In this document: positions 56,501 through 64,000 of the stretch, piece by piece | How the letters are laid out: the number at the start of each line of letters is the position of its first letter | Position numbering within the stretch: position 1 is the first letter of the stretch | Source of the DNA: Rhodobacteraceae bacterium Alg231-04 | Lineage (GTDB): Bacteria; Pseudomonadota; Alphaproteobacteria; Rhodobacterales; Rhodobacteraceae | Direction of reading: 5' to 3' | Assembly (NCBI GenBank): GCA_900143635.1 | Contig: FREY01000004.1 | Coordinates: forward strand, 248,001 to 312,000 | DNA: 64,000 bases | Notes under the pieces: model-generated | Seen by the model: the letters and a program-made list of their open reading frames with translations, nothing else | What the model was told of the DNA's origin: nothing | Databases searched by the model: none | Position numbers and translations under genes: made by a program

Positions 56501-57940
56501 TCAGTCGGCTGCGCTATGCGCGGGTTCGGGAACCGGAGTATGGTTAAAGCAATATGCCGAGGCACAGGCTTCCTCTCCGCCCAGCTCGTTGATCCGGGCG
56601 CGTTGGTCCAAAAAGGCCTGAGTGTTGATCTCTTCGGGGTCGCAAATATCGCGAAGCCGCCGCTCTCCTTCCTTGATAAGTGACTTTGATTCAGTGCGTT
56701 GTGACAGGTCGTTCAACTCGTCTGGATCCGAGGAAAGGTCAAACAGCTGTGGTTGAAGGCCGACGTAATGTATGTATTTCCATTTGTCCCAGCGGACCAT
56801 GAAAGCACCGGTTTTGGACCCGCCGTCATGATACTGTGACAGGATGGTCCGGTTTGGGTCATCCGGCTGACCTGCCAGTTCCAGAAGCGAAAGTCCGGGT
56901 TTATCATCCGCCGCCAGCCCGGCTACATCGCGGGCGGTAGCGGCAAGATCCAGCAGGCTGGTGCCCGTAGAGACCTGATGCCCGGCAGGAATACCGGGAC
57001 CTGCGGCGATCATCGGAACACCGGCGCTTGCGTCATACATCACCTGTTTTGTCCAAAACCCCTGATCGCCCATCATGTCGCCGTGGTCAGAGACATAGAT
57101 CACCAGCGTGTCGTCGGCCTGACCGCTTTTTTCCAACGCGGCCAACACGCGGCCCACGCAATGATCCATGAAACTGGTCAGCCCGTAATAGGCGACCTTG
57201 GCCTGGCGCATTTTGTCTTCATCAAAACTCTGATCATAGGCAAAGAAGTTGGCGATATTCTGTAACTCGGGGTGTTCTGGTGCCCCCTTTCGCCAGGCCA
57301 CCGGCATGTCCATTTCTGCGGGATCATACATGTCATAAAACGCGTCCGGAGCCGTCAGCGGGTAGTGTGGGCTTACCAGTGAGACAAACCCGGCCCAGGG
57401 GGTCGCGCTGTCCGCACGTGCCGCGATCCAGTCTTCGGCAGCGCTGGTGATCGCGTGATCATAGTCGGTGTAGGAACTGCTGCCACGGCCGACATCCTGG
57501 GCAAGCTCCTGCGCCTCGTCATAGGCGGGCGGGGCGTCCCGCAAAAGCCCGATTGCCCAGCCGATACCGCCGACCACATGCATCGGCAGGATCTCTTCTG
57601 AGAAACCGTTATCATCTTCGGTGCTGCGGAAATGCAGCTTGCCTATGGATGTGGTGTGCATGCCAGCGTCGACAACCTCCGCCATCCAGCTCGGCCGGTT
57701 GCCGTTATAGGGCGTGGCGCTGTCCCAGTTTTTGCACTGGTGAACATGCAATCCAGTAGCGACGGCTGCCCGTGCAGGCACGCACATGGGCGAGGGGGTA
57801 TAGGCGTTTGTAAAGCGGGTGCCTCGTGCGGCCAAAGCATCCAGATGTGGAGTTTTGACGATCGGATGACCGGCACATCCCATCGCATCCTTTCGGTGTT
57901 CGTCGGACATGATGATCAGCAGGTTTTTTGCGCGCGTCAT
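56501..57940 (-). CDS. Sulfatase (alkaline phosphatase superfamily, type I)
   Basis: The 479-residue enzyme has the metal ligands in IIMSDEHRKDAMG and the sulfatase signature PMCVPARAAVATG. There Cys53 of CxPxR would be converted to formylglycine. Late motifs include VIYVSDHGDMMGDQGFWTKQ. It has no signal peptide, so it is probably cytoplasmic and acts on a small imported sulfate ester, as choline sulfatase does. Substrate not determinable. It converges with the kinase gene, with three bases between the stops. Confidence 0.9.
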   Translation of the reverse strand: MTRAKNLLIIMSDEHRKDAMGCAGHPIVKTPHLDALAARGTRFTNAYTPSPMCVPARAAVATGLHVHQCKNWDSATPYNGNRPSWMAEVVDAGMHTTSIGKLHFRSTEDDNGFSEEILPMHVVGGIGWAIGLLRDAPPAYDEAQELAQDVGRGSSSYTDYDHAITSAAEDWIAARADSATPWAGFVSLVSPHYPLTAPDAFYDMYDPAEMDMPVAWRKGAPEHPELQNIANFFAYDQSFDEDKMRQAKVAYYGLTSFMDHCVGRVLAALEKSGQADDTLVIYVSDHGDMMGDQGFWTKQVMYDASAGVPMIAAGPGIPAGHQVSTGTSLLDLAATARDVAGLAADDKPGLSLLELAGQPDDPNRTILSQYHDGGSKTGAFMVRWDKWKYIHYVGLQPQLFDLSSDPDELNDLSQRTESKSLIKEGERRLRDICDPEEINTQAFLDQRARINELGGEEACASAYCFNHTPVPEPAHSAAD

Positions 57941-58099
57941 GGTTTTTCCTCATCTATCGAAGAGCAGGGTAAGGCAGTCGGCAGAGCGATCGCCAGAATT
58001 TGAGTTCACTAAGGTCCGCAAAAGGCCCGCGGGTTTGGAACCAAATGACGGGCTGTTTCTTTCCAGATCCGGTGACTGGCTGTGCCGAGCAGGGGGTCA

Positions 58100-58717
58100 T
58101 CAGCGCAGGCGCGCGTGGCAGTGAAAGACGATCATCTCCCGTGATTTGCGCGAAAACAGTTTTGGGTTATCGGACGGGCGCGTTCGGGTGTGGACAACTC
58201 TGTAGGAAGAAACCTTGTCCGCGGGCCCATCATTTGTGGCGGGCAGATAGGGACCAAACCACCCCTCGATCCTTTGTTCGGCGGTGGCCTTGCGCCAGAT
58301 CTGCGTGATCTCAGCGTCGGTTGCCGAAAGGGTACGATAGCTGCTCAACTGCGCCGATGCCTGCCCGGAAAACTGCACTTCGACCGGACGCACCCATTTT
58401 GAAGGGCCAGGCGAAAACGGAGCGAAAGAGGAGGTATAAAGGGCCGCAGGAAATGTCAGACGTGCCGAAAATGCTTCGGTTTCCTGACACTCGCCAGAGG
58501 TCTCGCACAGTTCCACAGACCGGCACTCAAGGTCTGTCTCTTGATAATTGACGACAACGATGGCTTCAGCCGCAAGTGGCATGAGCATGAGTGGCAAACT
58601 GACCAAGGCCCGCAAGAGGCGCAGATGGCGACCCTGACCCTTTTCAGAGGCGTCGAGGCTGCGGGGGTCGGCCGAGCCACTTGCATCCCCTGAAGGATCT
58701 CCCTTGGTCCAATTCAC
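58100..58717 (-). CDS. Secreted or membrane-anchored protein of unknown function
   Basis: GTG 58717 is favoured as start (AAAGGA seven bases upstream), giving 205 residues: a polar leader, then a hydrophobic segment LLRALVSLPLMLMPLAAEAIVVV that could be an uncleaved signal. The mature part has cysteines in LECRSVELCETSGECQ, near its N-terminus, and a late HC pair. I do not recognise the family. Composition is more even than in the neighbouring core genes. Confidence 0.55.
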   Translation of the reverse strand: MNWTKGDPSGDASGSADPRSLDASEKGQGRHLRLLRALVSLPLMLMPLAAEAIVVVNYQETDLECRSVELCETSGECQETEAFSARLTFPAALYTSSFAPFSPGPSKWVRPVEVQFSGQASAQLSSYRTLSATDAEITQIWRKATAEQRIEGWFGPYLPATNDGPADKVSSYRVVHTRTRPSDNPKLFSRKSREMIVFHCHARLR

Positions 58718-59152
58718 TCTCAAATCCTTTCGGCGATGTTCTGCAGCCAAAATTATGGTGCGGGGCTTGCTCGCAACGTAGTTGGTAATCCGTGACACGG
58801 GCAATAGCTGTTGTGGAGGGAACGGCCAAAACGTGACCGGCAATAGGAAACCAGTCTCGTGAACCAATATCGTGAATATGAGACGTTCCCCTTGGCCAAT
58901 TCAAAAGCCAGAATGGAAGGCTTTCGAGGAAGGTCGCACCCATGCCTGCAGGGACAGGCAGGACGTGGCGGCCCCTATTTTCCGTGTTGCTGCGGGACAG
59001 GCAAGACCAAGGTTGAACAGGGGGCTGCAGGCGAATTCCGGTGCCGAGCACGGGGTCGGCCCGGCGACGGAAAACCACCAAAAGACCGGTTTCACAACAC
59101 AACCTCCATGAAACCAAAAAAGCCCTTAAGTCAGAGACTTAAGGGCTTTTTA
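58718..59152. other. Region without a supported gene, ending with a terminator
   Basis: These 435 bases contain several short frames on both strands, but none has a ribosome site plus protein-like composition. The right end carries the strong hairpin that terminates tRNA-Asn transcription (59116-59151). Confidence 0.5.
59116..59151 (-). terminator. Intrinsic terminator of tRNA-Asn, probably bidirectional
   Basis: AGCCCTTAAGTC (59121-59132) and GACTTAAGGGCT (59136-59147) pair perfectly around AGA, flanked by A-rich sequence on the left and T-rich on the right. On the minus strand this gives a 12-pair hairpin followed by a U run just after the tRNA. Confidence 0.9.
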
Positions 59153-59227
59153 TGGCTCCGGCGGTAGGGATCGAACCTACGACAAATTGATTAACAGTCA
59201 ACTGCTCTACCGCTGAGCTACGCCGGA
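59153..59227 (-). tRNA. tRNA-Asn (GTT)
   Basis: Reading the minus strand, the acceptor stem TCCGGCG pairs with CGCCGGA, followed by discriminator G and an encoded CCA. The D region TAGCTCAGCGGTAGAGCA, the anticodon loop CTGTTAA (anticodon GTT, Asn) inside a stem TTGA/TCAA, and the T arm GTAGGTTCGATCCCTAC are all intact. The gene length is 75 bases including CCA. Confidence 0.97.
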
Positions 59228-59398
59228 ATATGTGGCGTCGTATAGCCCTGAGCCTCATGCGCGTCCAGAGGAAAAATGCGCCTTTGGAAACTTTTTTCGC
59301 GCCGCTGGGGAGGCCGCAAAAAACAGATTGTGGCCCTGTGTTGAACGGGTGTTCAGCTGGCCTTGATCGCGTGTTGGCGTGGGGTTGAAGGGGGGGCA

Positions 59399-59426
59399 GC
59401 CCTCGTTTCGTGCCGTGAACGAGGGC
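59399..59426. repeat. Hairpin downstream of the rraA-like gene
   Basis: GCCCTCGTT and AACGAGGGC form nine perfect pairs around a ten-base loop. It lies 31 bases after the end of the minus-strand cluster. No T-run follows on the minus strand, so it may mark a 3' end without being a classical terminator. Confidence 0.5.
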
Positions 59427-59456
59427 CTTGGCCGTCTCTCTGGGGTCGGCCCTGTG

Positions 59457-60152
59457 TCAAGTGCGCGATTTTTCGAATTCCGCCCAGGCCTCGGCAAAAT
59501 CCTCGAAGGTGAAACCGTCTTTGCGGGCGGCGTTCAGAACGATTTTCTCGGTTTCCAGCAGCTTGAGGATCGCCTCTTCCAGCTGGCCGATCACATCCTG
59601 CGGGATCACCAGCGCGCCGTGGCGGTCGGCGTGGATCAGATCGCCGTCGTTGACGGTCATGCTGAAAATCTCGACCTTGGTGGCGATCTCTCTCACATGC
59701 ACGAACCCGTGGCTGGGACCAATGGAGCCTGCCACAACCGGGAAGCCCTCCGGGCAGTCGCCAAGGTCGCGCATCACCCCGTTGGTCAGCGCGCCGGCCA
59801 TGCCGAACCCCTTGTGGACGGTGGTGTTGATCTCGCCCCAATAGGCACCGATGCAATGGGGGAAATCCACGTCCTCGACCACGGCGACGGTTGGGCCTTC
59901 ACCGCCGGACATGTGTTTGTAATAGGCCATGCGGCGCTCTTTGATGACCTCTGGCGCCTCGCTCGGCGGGTTCACGGCGGCGATTTTGGCGGTGCGGGCA
60001 TAGCCGACGATGGCGCCTTCTTCGGGCGCCGAACACAGCATGGTGCCGCGGGTGAAATCGTTGAAGCCGCGTTTGCCCTGCGCCACTTCGATGGCGTTGC
60101 AGACTGTGGGTGTGTCGACGCTTTGCAGCAGTTTCAGCAGGGACGGGGTCAT
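59457..60152 (-). CDS. RraA-like family protein (HMG/CHA aldolase type)
   Basis: ATG 60152 (MTPSLLKLLQSV) overlaps the stop of the upstream gene by four bases, which supports this start over a longer frame. The 231-residue protein has the RraA/HMG-aldolase core: ALTNGVMRDLGDCPEGFPVVAG, with the Arg-Asp pair of the metal/pyruvate site, and NDGDLIHADRHGALVIP. Relatives are pyruvate aldolases of aromatic ring-cleavage pathways or regulators of RNase E. In this catabolic-looking cluster an aldolase or decarboxylase role is more likely, but this is inference. Confidence 0.85.
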   Translation of the reverse strand: MTPSLLKLLQSVDTPTVCNAIEVAQGKRGFNDFTRGTMLCSAPEEGAIVGYARTAKIAAVNPPSEAPEVIKERRMAYYKHMSGGEGPTVAVVEDVDFPHCIGAYWGEINTTVHKGFGMAGALTNGVMRDLGDCPEGFPVVAGSIGPSHGFVHVREIATKVEIFSMTVNDGDLIHADRHGALVIPQDVIGQLEEAILKLLETEKIVLNAARKDGFTFEDFAEAWAEFEKSRT

Positions 60153-60844
60153 ATATCCTCCAGCCAGCGGGCCAGGGCCGCTGTGGTCTGTTCGGGTTGT
60201 TCCAATACCGGCACATGGCCGGCGTTTTCGATGATTTCCAGGCGGCTGCCTGTGAGAAGATCGAGCATCAGCTCGTGCCTGTGTACCGGGCACAGCGTGT
60301 CTTCGCGCCCGCAGAGCACCAGCGCCGGGCCGGTATAGGCCTGCAAGGTGCCGCGTTGATCAGGGCGGTCCATCAATGCCTTGGATTGATTGAGAAACAC
60401 CTGATCACCCAGATCCATTGCCATGGTCATGCACAGGTCCAGCGTGGCCCCCTGACCGGGGCCATCGGCCAGATAGTTCGGCTTCATCTCTTCGCGCATG
60501 ACTTTCCACAGGTCGCCTTTGCGCACCGCTTCCATCTGTGGCGCACGGCCCGCCTTGACCTCTGGTTTTTCGGCCAGCGGGTTGGTATCCAAAAGGGCAA
60601 GGCCCGCCACACGGTCCGGGGCTTGGCGCAGCACTTCCATGGCGACAATGCCGCCCATGGAGAGGCCCGCCAGCCCAAAACGGGCAGGGGCGTTTTGCAA
60701 CACCTCTGCCGCCAGGGCCTCAACACTGTCATACCCGCCGATGGGCGCGCACATGACTGCGCGCGCGCCGGAAAAGGCCGCGATCTGTGGCTGAAACAGC
60801 CGGGCATCACACATCATGCCTGGCAAGAGAAGAAGTGGTGTCAC
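60149..60844 (-). CDS. Alpha/beta-fold hydrolase
   Basis: GTG 60844 is chosen: it follows GAGG at six bases and begins just after the stop of the MetE-like gene, giving 231 residues. The fold is clear: LLLLPGMMCDARLF with the oxyanion region, nucleophile Ser in GLSMGGIVAMEVL, Asp in CGREDTLCPVHRH and His in ENAGHVPVLEQPE. It hydrolyses esters, thioesters or C-C bonds of some small molecule. It is coupled to both neighbours. Confidence 0.87.
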   Translation of the reverse strand: MTPLLLLPGMMCDARLFQPQIAAFSGARAVMCAPIGGYDSVEALAAEVLQNAPARFGLAGLSMGGIVAMEVLRQAPDRVAGLALLDTNPLAEKPEVKAGRAPQMEAVRKGDLWKVMREEMKPNYLADGPGQGATLDLCMTMAMDLGDQVFLNQSKALMDRPDQRGTLQAYTGPALVLCGREDTLCPVHRHELMLDLLTGSRLEIIENAGHVPVLEQPEQTTAALARWLEDI

Positions 60845-60851
60845 CGGTGCC

Positions 60852-61985
60852 TCACAACCGGCCAGAGGCCAGTTTCGCGCCCTCAGACAGGGAACCCAGC
60901 TTGGCATAGGCGATATCGGGGTCCACTGCACCAAAGCCCGCGAAAGTTCCAAAGCCGCAGTCGCTGCCCGCGATTACGCGGTCCGCACCAACGATACCGG
61001 CAAAGCGTTCAATCCGCTGGGCGACCAGTTCGGGGTGTTCGACAAAGTTGGTTGTGGTGTCGACAACGCCGGGCACCAGGATTTTGTCTGCCGGAATCTC
61101 GCCCTTGCGGCCACGGAACACGGTCCACTCATGAGCGTGGCGCGGATTTGACGTCTCAAACAACAGGTACTGTGCCTTGGTGTTCATTAGAGTGGTGAAA
61201 ACCGTGTCCATCGGGATATCGCAGCAATGCGGCCCCTCATAGTTGCCCCAGCAGATATGCACGCGCACCTTGTCGGCCGGCACGTTCTGCAGTGCATGGT
61301 TCAGCGCCTCCACATGCATGTTGGCGATGTTGAGGAACTCGGCGTCGGTCATATCGGCGAACAGCATGTGGCGCGACAGGGCCAGATCGGGGCAGTCCAG
61401 CTGCAGGTCCAGTCCGGCGCCGACGATGGTCTCGTATTCTTCTTTCATGGCATCGGCCAGCGCCGCTAGATAGGCCTCGCGGCTGCCATAGAAATCGTTT
61501 TGCAGGAACAGCGAGATCACACCGGGGGAGGCGGCATTCATGAAGCCGCGCTCGGCGCCATGTTCCGCCATGGCTGCCTTCAGGTTGGCGATGTCCTTGT
61601 TCAGCTCGTCCTGGCCTTTAGAGCGCACCTCGCCGGTGCACATGGGGCGTGCGTACTGTGGCGTGCCGCCGTCATCGGCCAGCCGCTTCAGGAAACCGGG
61701 GAACATCTTCAAATCGGCCGGCGCATTGCGCGGGCTGTCACCGGAAAAGCCGGTGTAGCGGTCCTTGACGTAGGTGGCATAAGAGATTTTCGAGGTCTCA
61801 CCATCGCTGACAATATCCACACCCGCCTCGACCTGCTTTTTCACGGTCTCGCTGACGGCTGCGGTCATGCAGGCGTCAAAATCGGCCTGCGCATAGGGTT
61901 TTTCATTTTCGCGGGCAAAGATGAAATCCACCACCTCCTGCGTGCGGGGAAGGGATCCTACGTGCGATGTGCGGATATTGGCCAT
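60852..61985 (-). CDS. Cobalamin-independent methionine synthase family protein (MetE C-domain type)
   Basis: The 377-residue protein corresponds to the catalytic half of MetE only. The zinc ligands His243 and Cys245 (VHICWG) and Cys343 (GSDCGFG) and Glu277 (FETSNP) are present, so it should bind zinc and activate a thiol. Full MetE has about 750 residues with a second N-terminal domain that is absent here. Short relatives include methyltransferases and epoxyalkane:coenzyme M transferases of about this length. The neighbours suggest a catabolic rather than a methionine-synthesis role; this is inference. Confidence 0.85.
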   Translation of the reverse strand: MANIRTSHVGSLPRTQEVVDFIFARENEKPYAQADFDACMTAAVSETVKKQVEAGVDIVSDGETSKISYATYVKDRYTGFSGDSPRNAPADLKMFPGFLKRLADDGGTPQYARPMCTGEVRSKGQDELNKDIANLKAAMAEHGAERGFMNAASPGVISLFLQNDFYGSREAYLAALADAMKEEYETIVGAGLDLQLDCPDLALSRHMLFADMTDAEFLNIANMHVEALNHALQNVPADKVRVHICWGNYEGPHCCDIPMDTVFTTLMNTKAQYLLFETSNPRHAHEWTVFRGRKGEIPADKILVPGVVDTTTNFVEHPELVAQRIERFAGIVGADRVIAGSDCGFGTFAGFGAVDPDIAYAKLGSLSEGAKLASGRL

Positions 61986-62035
61986 GGTGTCTGTCCTTTG
62001 TTCTCAAATTCATGTGCCCGTGCGCGTCAGGCAGA

Positions 62036-62055
62036 GTCCGTCCCGAAGGGCGGAC
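62036..62055. repeat. Small hairpin between bicupin and MetE-like genes
   Basis: GTCCGTCC (62036-62043) pairs with GGGCGGAC (62048-62055) over eight positions with one G-U, around a CGAA loop. It lies next to the larger hairpin at 62057-62091. Confidence 0.55.
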
Positions 62056-62056
62056 A

Positions 62057-62091
62057 GCCGCCGGGAGGGGCTCGATGTCCCTCCCGGCGGC
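62057..62091. repeat. Strong 13-pair hairpin between bicupin and MetE-like genes
   Basis: GCCGCCGGGAGGG (62057-62069) and CCCTCCCGGCGGC (62079-62091) are perfect reverse complements around a nine-base loop. It lies 14 bases after the cupin stop on the minus strand, without a U run. It could attenuate transcription or protect the upstream mRNA from 3' decay. Confidence 0.65.
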
Positions 62092-62105
62092 GCGTTGCGT
62101 CAGGC

Positions 62106-63065
62106 TCAGCCGGCCCAGGTGGCGCCAGCTTGATCATCCGTCGCGGTGATGCGGTAAAGACCTGCCTCGCCGGTCATCGAGGGTGCGGTGCTGTAGCTTT
62201 CACCGGGCAGCACCAGGGCGGTATCGCCGGCCGACAGTGTGGTCTTGACCTCATTAATGGTGATGCGCCAGTGGCCAGTGGCCGGCATCAGAACCACGGG
62301 TTTTTCAGCGGTGATCTGTTCCTCGACGGCAGAGCCGCGGCTCAGGAAGTCCACTTCGAAGCCCGGTTTGTCCTTTAGGATCGCGTCCTCGCCGATCACC
62401 TTGGCGGGTTTCTTGGCGCTCAGCGCTAGCAGGTCCAGATAGCGGGCGACATAACCGGGGATCACATCCTCGACCGGCACTTCCGGGAAATCCTTCAACT
62501 GCTCGTCCGTAAGCAGCGGCATCGGGTTCACGTTATGCGGCAGTTCCTGGCCTTTTTTGCTGTCATACAGCACGCCGTTTTCGCCAAGTTGCAGCCCGTG
62601 GGACTGCGCTTCCTCGATCACATGGGGGGCCCAGGTGACACCGCCGCCGGCATCGTCACCACCGAGGATCGCCATGATCATGCCGTAGTCCTGGCCGACG
62701 TTCTCAAAACCGCGGAAGATACCGGTGGGAATGTTGAAGATATCGCCTTCCTCGGCGATGAATTCACCCGCGGTGCCATGCAGGCCCCAGAAAAAGCGCC
62801 AGCGGCCTTTGGCCACAAAGAACACTTCTGCAGTGGTGTGGCTGTGCAGGCTGTTGCGGCATTTCGGCGGCTGACCTGCCGCGCCGATGTTGAAGCCGAT
62901 CTTGTCGGTGATGTGGACGTGCTGGTCCGGGCTTTCGGAAACACCGCCGCCGACGATGGTGAAGTTTTCCTTCTGGTCCGAACCCGGCGTGTGGGCGTCA
63001 ATGAAAGCGGTTTTGCAGGGTTTCAGCTCGCCGTAGCGAACGATGCGGGATTGAATGGAGCTCAT
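62106..63065 (-). CDS. Bicupin protein resembling gentisate/aromatic dioxygenase-type cupins
   Basis: The 319-residue protein has a first cupin with NSLHSHTTAEVFFVAKGRWRFFWG and GEFIAEEGDIFNIP, and a second near the C-terminus with VVLMPATGHWRITIN and LSAGDTALVLPGE. The His-x-His and Glu of the first cupin suit a metal site; the second has lost them. The arrangement recalls gentisate 1,2-dioxygenase-like bicupins. No reaction can be assigned. The ATG start is at 63065. Confidence 0.8.
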   Translation of the reverse strand: MSSIQSRIVRYGELKPCKTAFIDAHTPGSDQKENFTIVGGGVSESPDQHVHITDKIGFNIGAAGQPPKCRNSLHSHTTAEVFFVAKGRWRFFWGLHGTAGEFIAEEGDIFNIPTGIFRGFENVGQDYGMIMAILGGDDAGGGVTWAPHVIEEAQSHGLQLGENGVLYDSKKGQELPHNVNPMPLLTDEQLKDFPEVPVEDVIPGYVARYLDLLALSAKKPAKVIGEDAILKDKPGFEVDFLSRGSAVEEQITAEKPVVLMPATGHWRITINEVKTTLSAGDTALVLPGESYSTAPSMTGEAGLYRITATDDQAGATWAG

Positions 63066-63120
63066 GGGTGATTTCCTTGTGTTGAGACGTTTAGAGAGAC
63101 GCGAATTCTCCTTCGTCCTG

Positions 63121-63149
63121 GCGGGCGGTTGTTCAGCCGGCGCGCCCGC
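63121..63149. repeat. Hairpin between SnoaL-like and bicupin genes
   Basis: GCGGGCG (63121-63127) and CGCCCGC (63143-63149) form seven perfect pairs, in the 165-base gap that separates the two genes. It is GC-rich and has no U run. Confidence 0.4.
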
Positions 63150-63230
63150 AAAGAGGCGCGGTGGCCGTGATAGGCCCGCGTCCCTTGCCGATTATCCAGC
63201 TGATATGCCCCACAGGAAATCACTGTGATC

Positions 63231-64000
63231 TCAACCCGTTTGCATCAGGATCTGTTTCCAGACCGAGGTTTCGTCAAACAGAGTGAATTCATGCCGCAGT
63301 TTTGGCTCGCCGCCAACAAGCGCGCCAAATTCGGCGTGGCTGATGCCCATCACATGTACCTTGGCACCGGTAGGTGCGCCAAAGCTGCCCCGGCCATCAT
63401 GGGTGCCGGTGAGGCTCCAGCGGATAGCCGAGCGCGGTGGCATCATCGGACCATTGCGGCCGATCTGGTGATGGATCTGGAACACGGCAGAGGGCAGGGC
63501 GGCGCGCAGCCCCATCCAGAAGTTTTCCGCCGACCCATAGGAATGCCCGCTGACGCCGCCCGGGAATTCGGTGCGCACCGCGCGGTCGTAATCGCGCACC
63601 ACGGTCGCGATGTCAGCATTCATGATCCGGGTCAGAATGTCGGCGTGACGCTGACCCCATTCATTGTCATTGCCGCGGCCCTTATAAGGGCCTTCCAGAT
63701 CATTGTCCGGCGTCAGTGGCTTGATGCATTTGTCCGGGCCGCCTTCATTGGCAATCTGGTTGGTTGCAAATTCCTTTGGGTCCCAGCCCATTTGCCGCAC
63801 AATCGCGCCCTGATCGCGGATCAGCCATTCATCATTGATCTGGTTGTTGATCGCGTGGCAGTCGGCAATGCCGCGGAACACCAATTTGGTGCCTGTGGCC
63901 TTGCCAAACGCACCGTCCCCCAGATGGGTCGCGGTGTTGAGGATCCGGTGGGACGACAGCATGCCCTCCTCCGGCGTGCCGGACCAGATCACATCCTCGG
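63231..64000 (-). CDS. SnoaL-like (NTF2-fold) protein, 5' end outside the window
   Basis: The frame is open at the right edge; the residues before GTG 63992 read in frame as Glu-Asp-Val, so the N-terminus lies outside. The last 256 or so residues contain a SnoaL/ester-cyclase-like half with SAENFWMGLRAALPSAVFQIHHQIG and RWSLTGTHDGRGSFGAPTGAKVHVMGISHAEFG. A first, similar half seems to precede it (VIWSGTPEEGMLSSHRI and on), so the protein may hold two NTF2 folds. Such proteins isomerise, cyclise or hydrolyse small substrates. It is the first visible gene of the minus-strand cluster. Confidence 0.75.
   Translation of the reverse strand, partial: EDVIWSGTPEEGMLSSHRILNTATHLGDGAFGKATGTKLVFRGIADCHAINNQINDEWLIRDQGAIVRQMGWDPKEFATNQIANEGGPDKCIKPLTPDNDLEGPYKGRGNDNEWGQRHADILTRIMNADIATVVRDYDRAVRTEFPGGVSGHSYGSAENFWMGLRAALPSAVFQIHHQIGRNGPMMPPRSAIRWSLTGTHDGRGSFGAPTGAKVHVMGISHAEFGALVGGEPKLRHEFTLFDETSVWKQILMQTG

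Overview
The window reads as chromosomal DNA of a marine alphaproteobacterium of the Roseobacter group (Rhodobacteraceae). The evidence is the high GC content, the families present (a Mur-like Fur protein, DUF4167 beside prmC, a TIGR02281-type aspartic protease, a dimethylglycine-dehydrogenase-like flavoprotein) and the gene orders. I see no insertion sequence, phage gene, integrase of a mobile element, CRISPR array or rRNA. One tRNA gene (Asn, GTT) is present. The genus cannot be fixed from sequence reading alone.

Layout. 1-7.8 kb (minus strand): the 3'-truncated flavoprotein, a BT1-like MFS transporter overlapping a CorC-type CBS protein, xerD, and a secreted protein coupled to a 49-residue membrane protein. 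7.8-9.6 kb: aroK-aroB. 9.6-15 kb (minus): a site-2 protease, ssb, an SDR dehydrogenase, a GNAT/FemAB-like protein and tyrS. 14.9-26 kb: anmK, a desaturase, a DUF985 cupin, selO, two DMT permeases, a nuclease-fold protein, a DEAD-box helicase, fur/mur, and eno with three operator-like repeats upstream. 25-33.7 kb: a MEKHLA protein, small (lipo)proteins, acetyltransferases, a nucleoside hydrolase, mazG, then a frameshifted M20 amidohydrolase followed by agmatinase and guanidinobutyrase genes, and two DUF1499 proteins. 33.7-36.7 kb: prfA-prmC-DUF4167. 36.7-44.2 kb (minus): lptF-lptG-lptD-surA-pdxA-rsmA, a tightly packed outer-membrane assembly operon. 44.4-50.5 kb: pepA-holC, an aspartic protease, MarC, an ABC-F protein, and ndk. 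50.6-58.7 kb: a TfoX-C protein, a P450, a two-component module (NarL-type regulator, a sulfite-oxidase-fold periplasmic protein without cysteine, and a hybrid kinase with an Hpt domain), and a sulfatase. 59.1-64 kb: tRNA-Asn, then a five-gene minus-strand cluster (SnoaL-like protein, bicupin, MetE-like protein, alpha/beta hydrolase, RraA-like protein).

Most of the window is core metabolism and cell-envelope housekeeping. The best candidate for an undescribed system is the five-gene cluster at 59.4-64 kb. It looks like a catabolic operon built around a stand-alone MetE-type zinc enzyme, and two of its gaps hold strong GC-rich hairpins. Other points worth a second look are the frameshift that removes the C-terminal metal-site region of the M20 enzyme, paired palindromes upstream of a small secreted protein (49.9 kb), the operators upstream of eno, and the cysteine-free sulfite-oxidase-fold protein next to the hybrid kinase.
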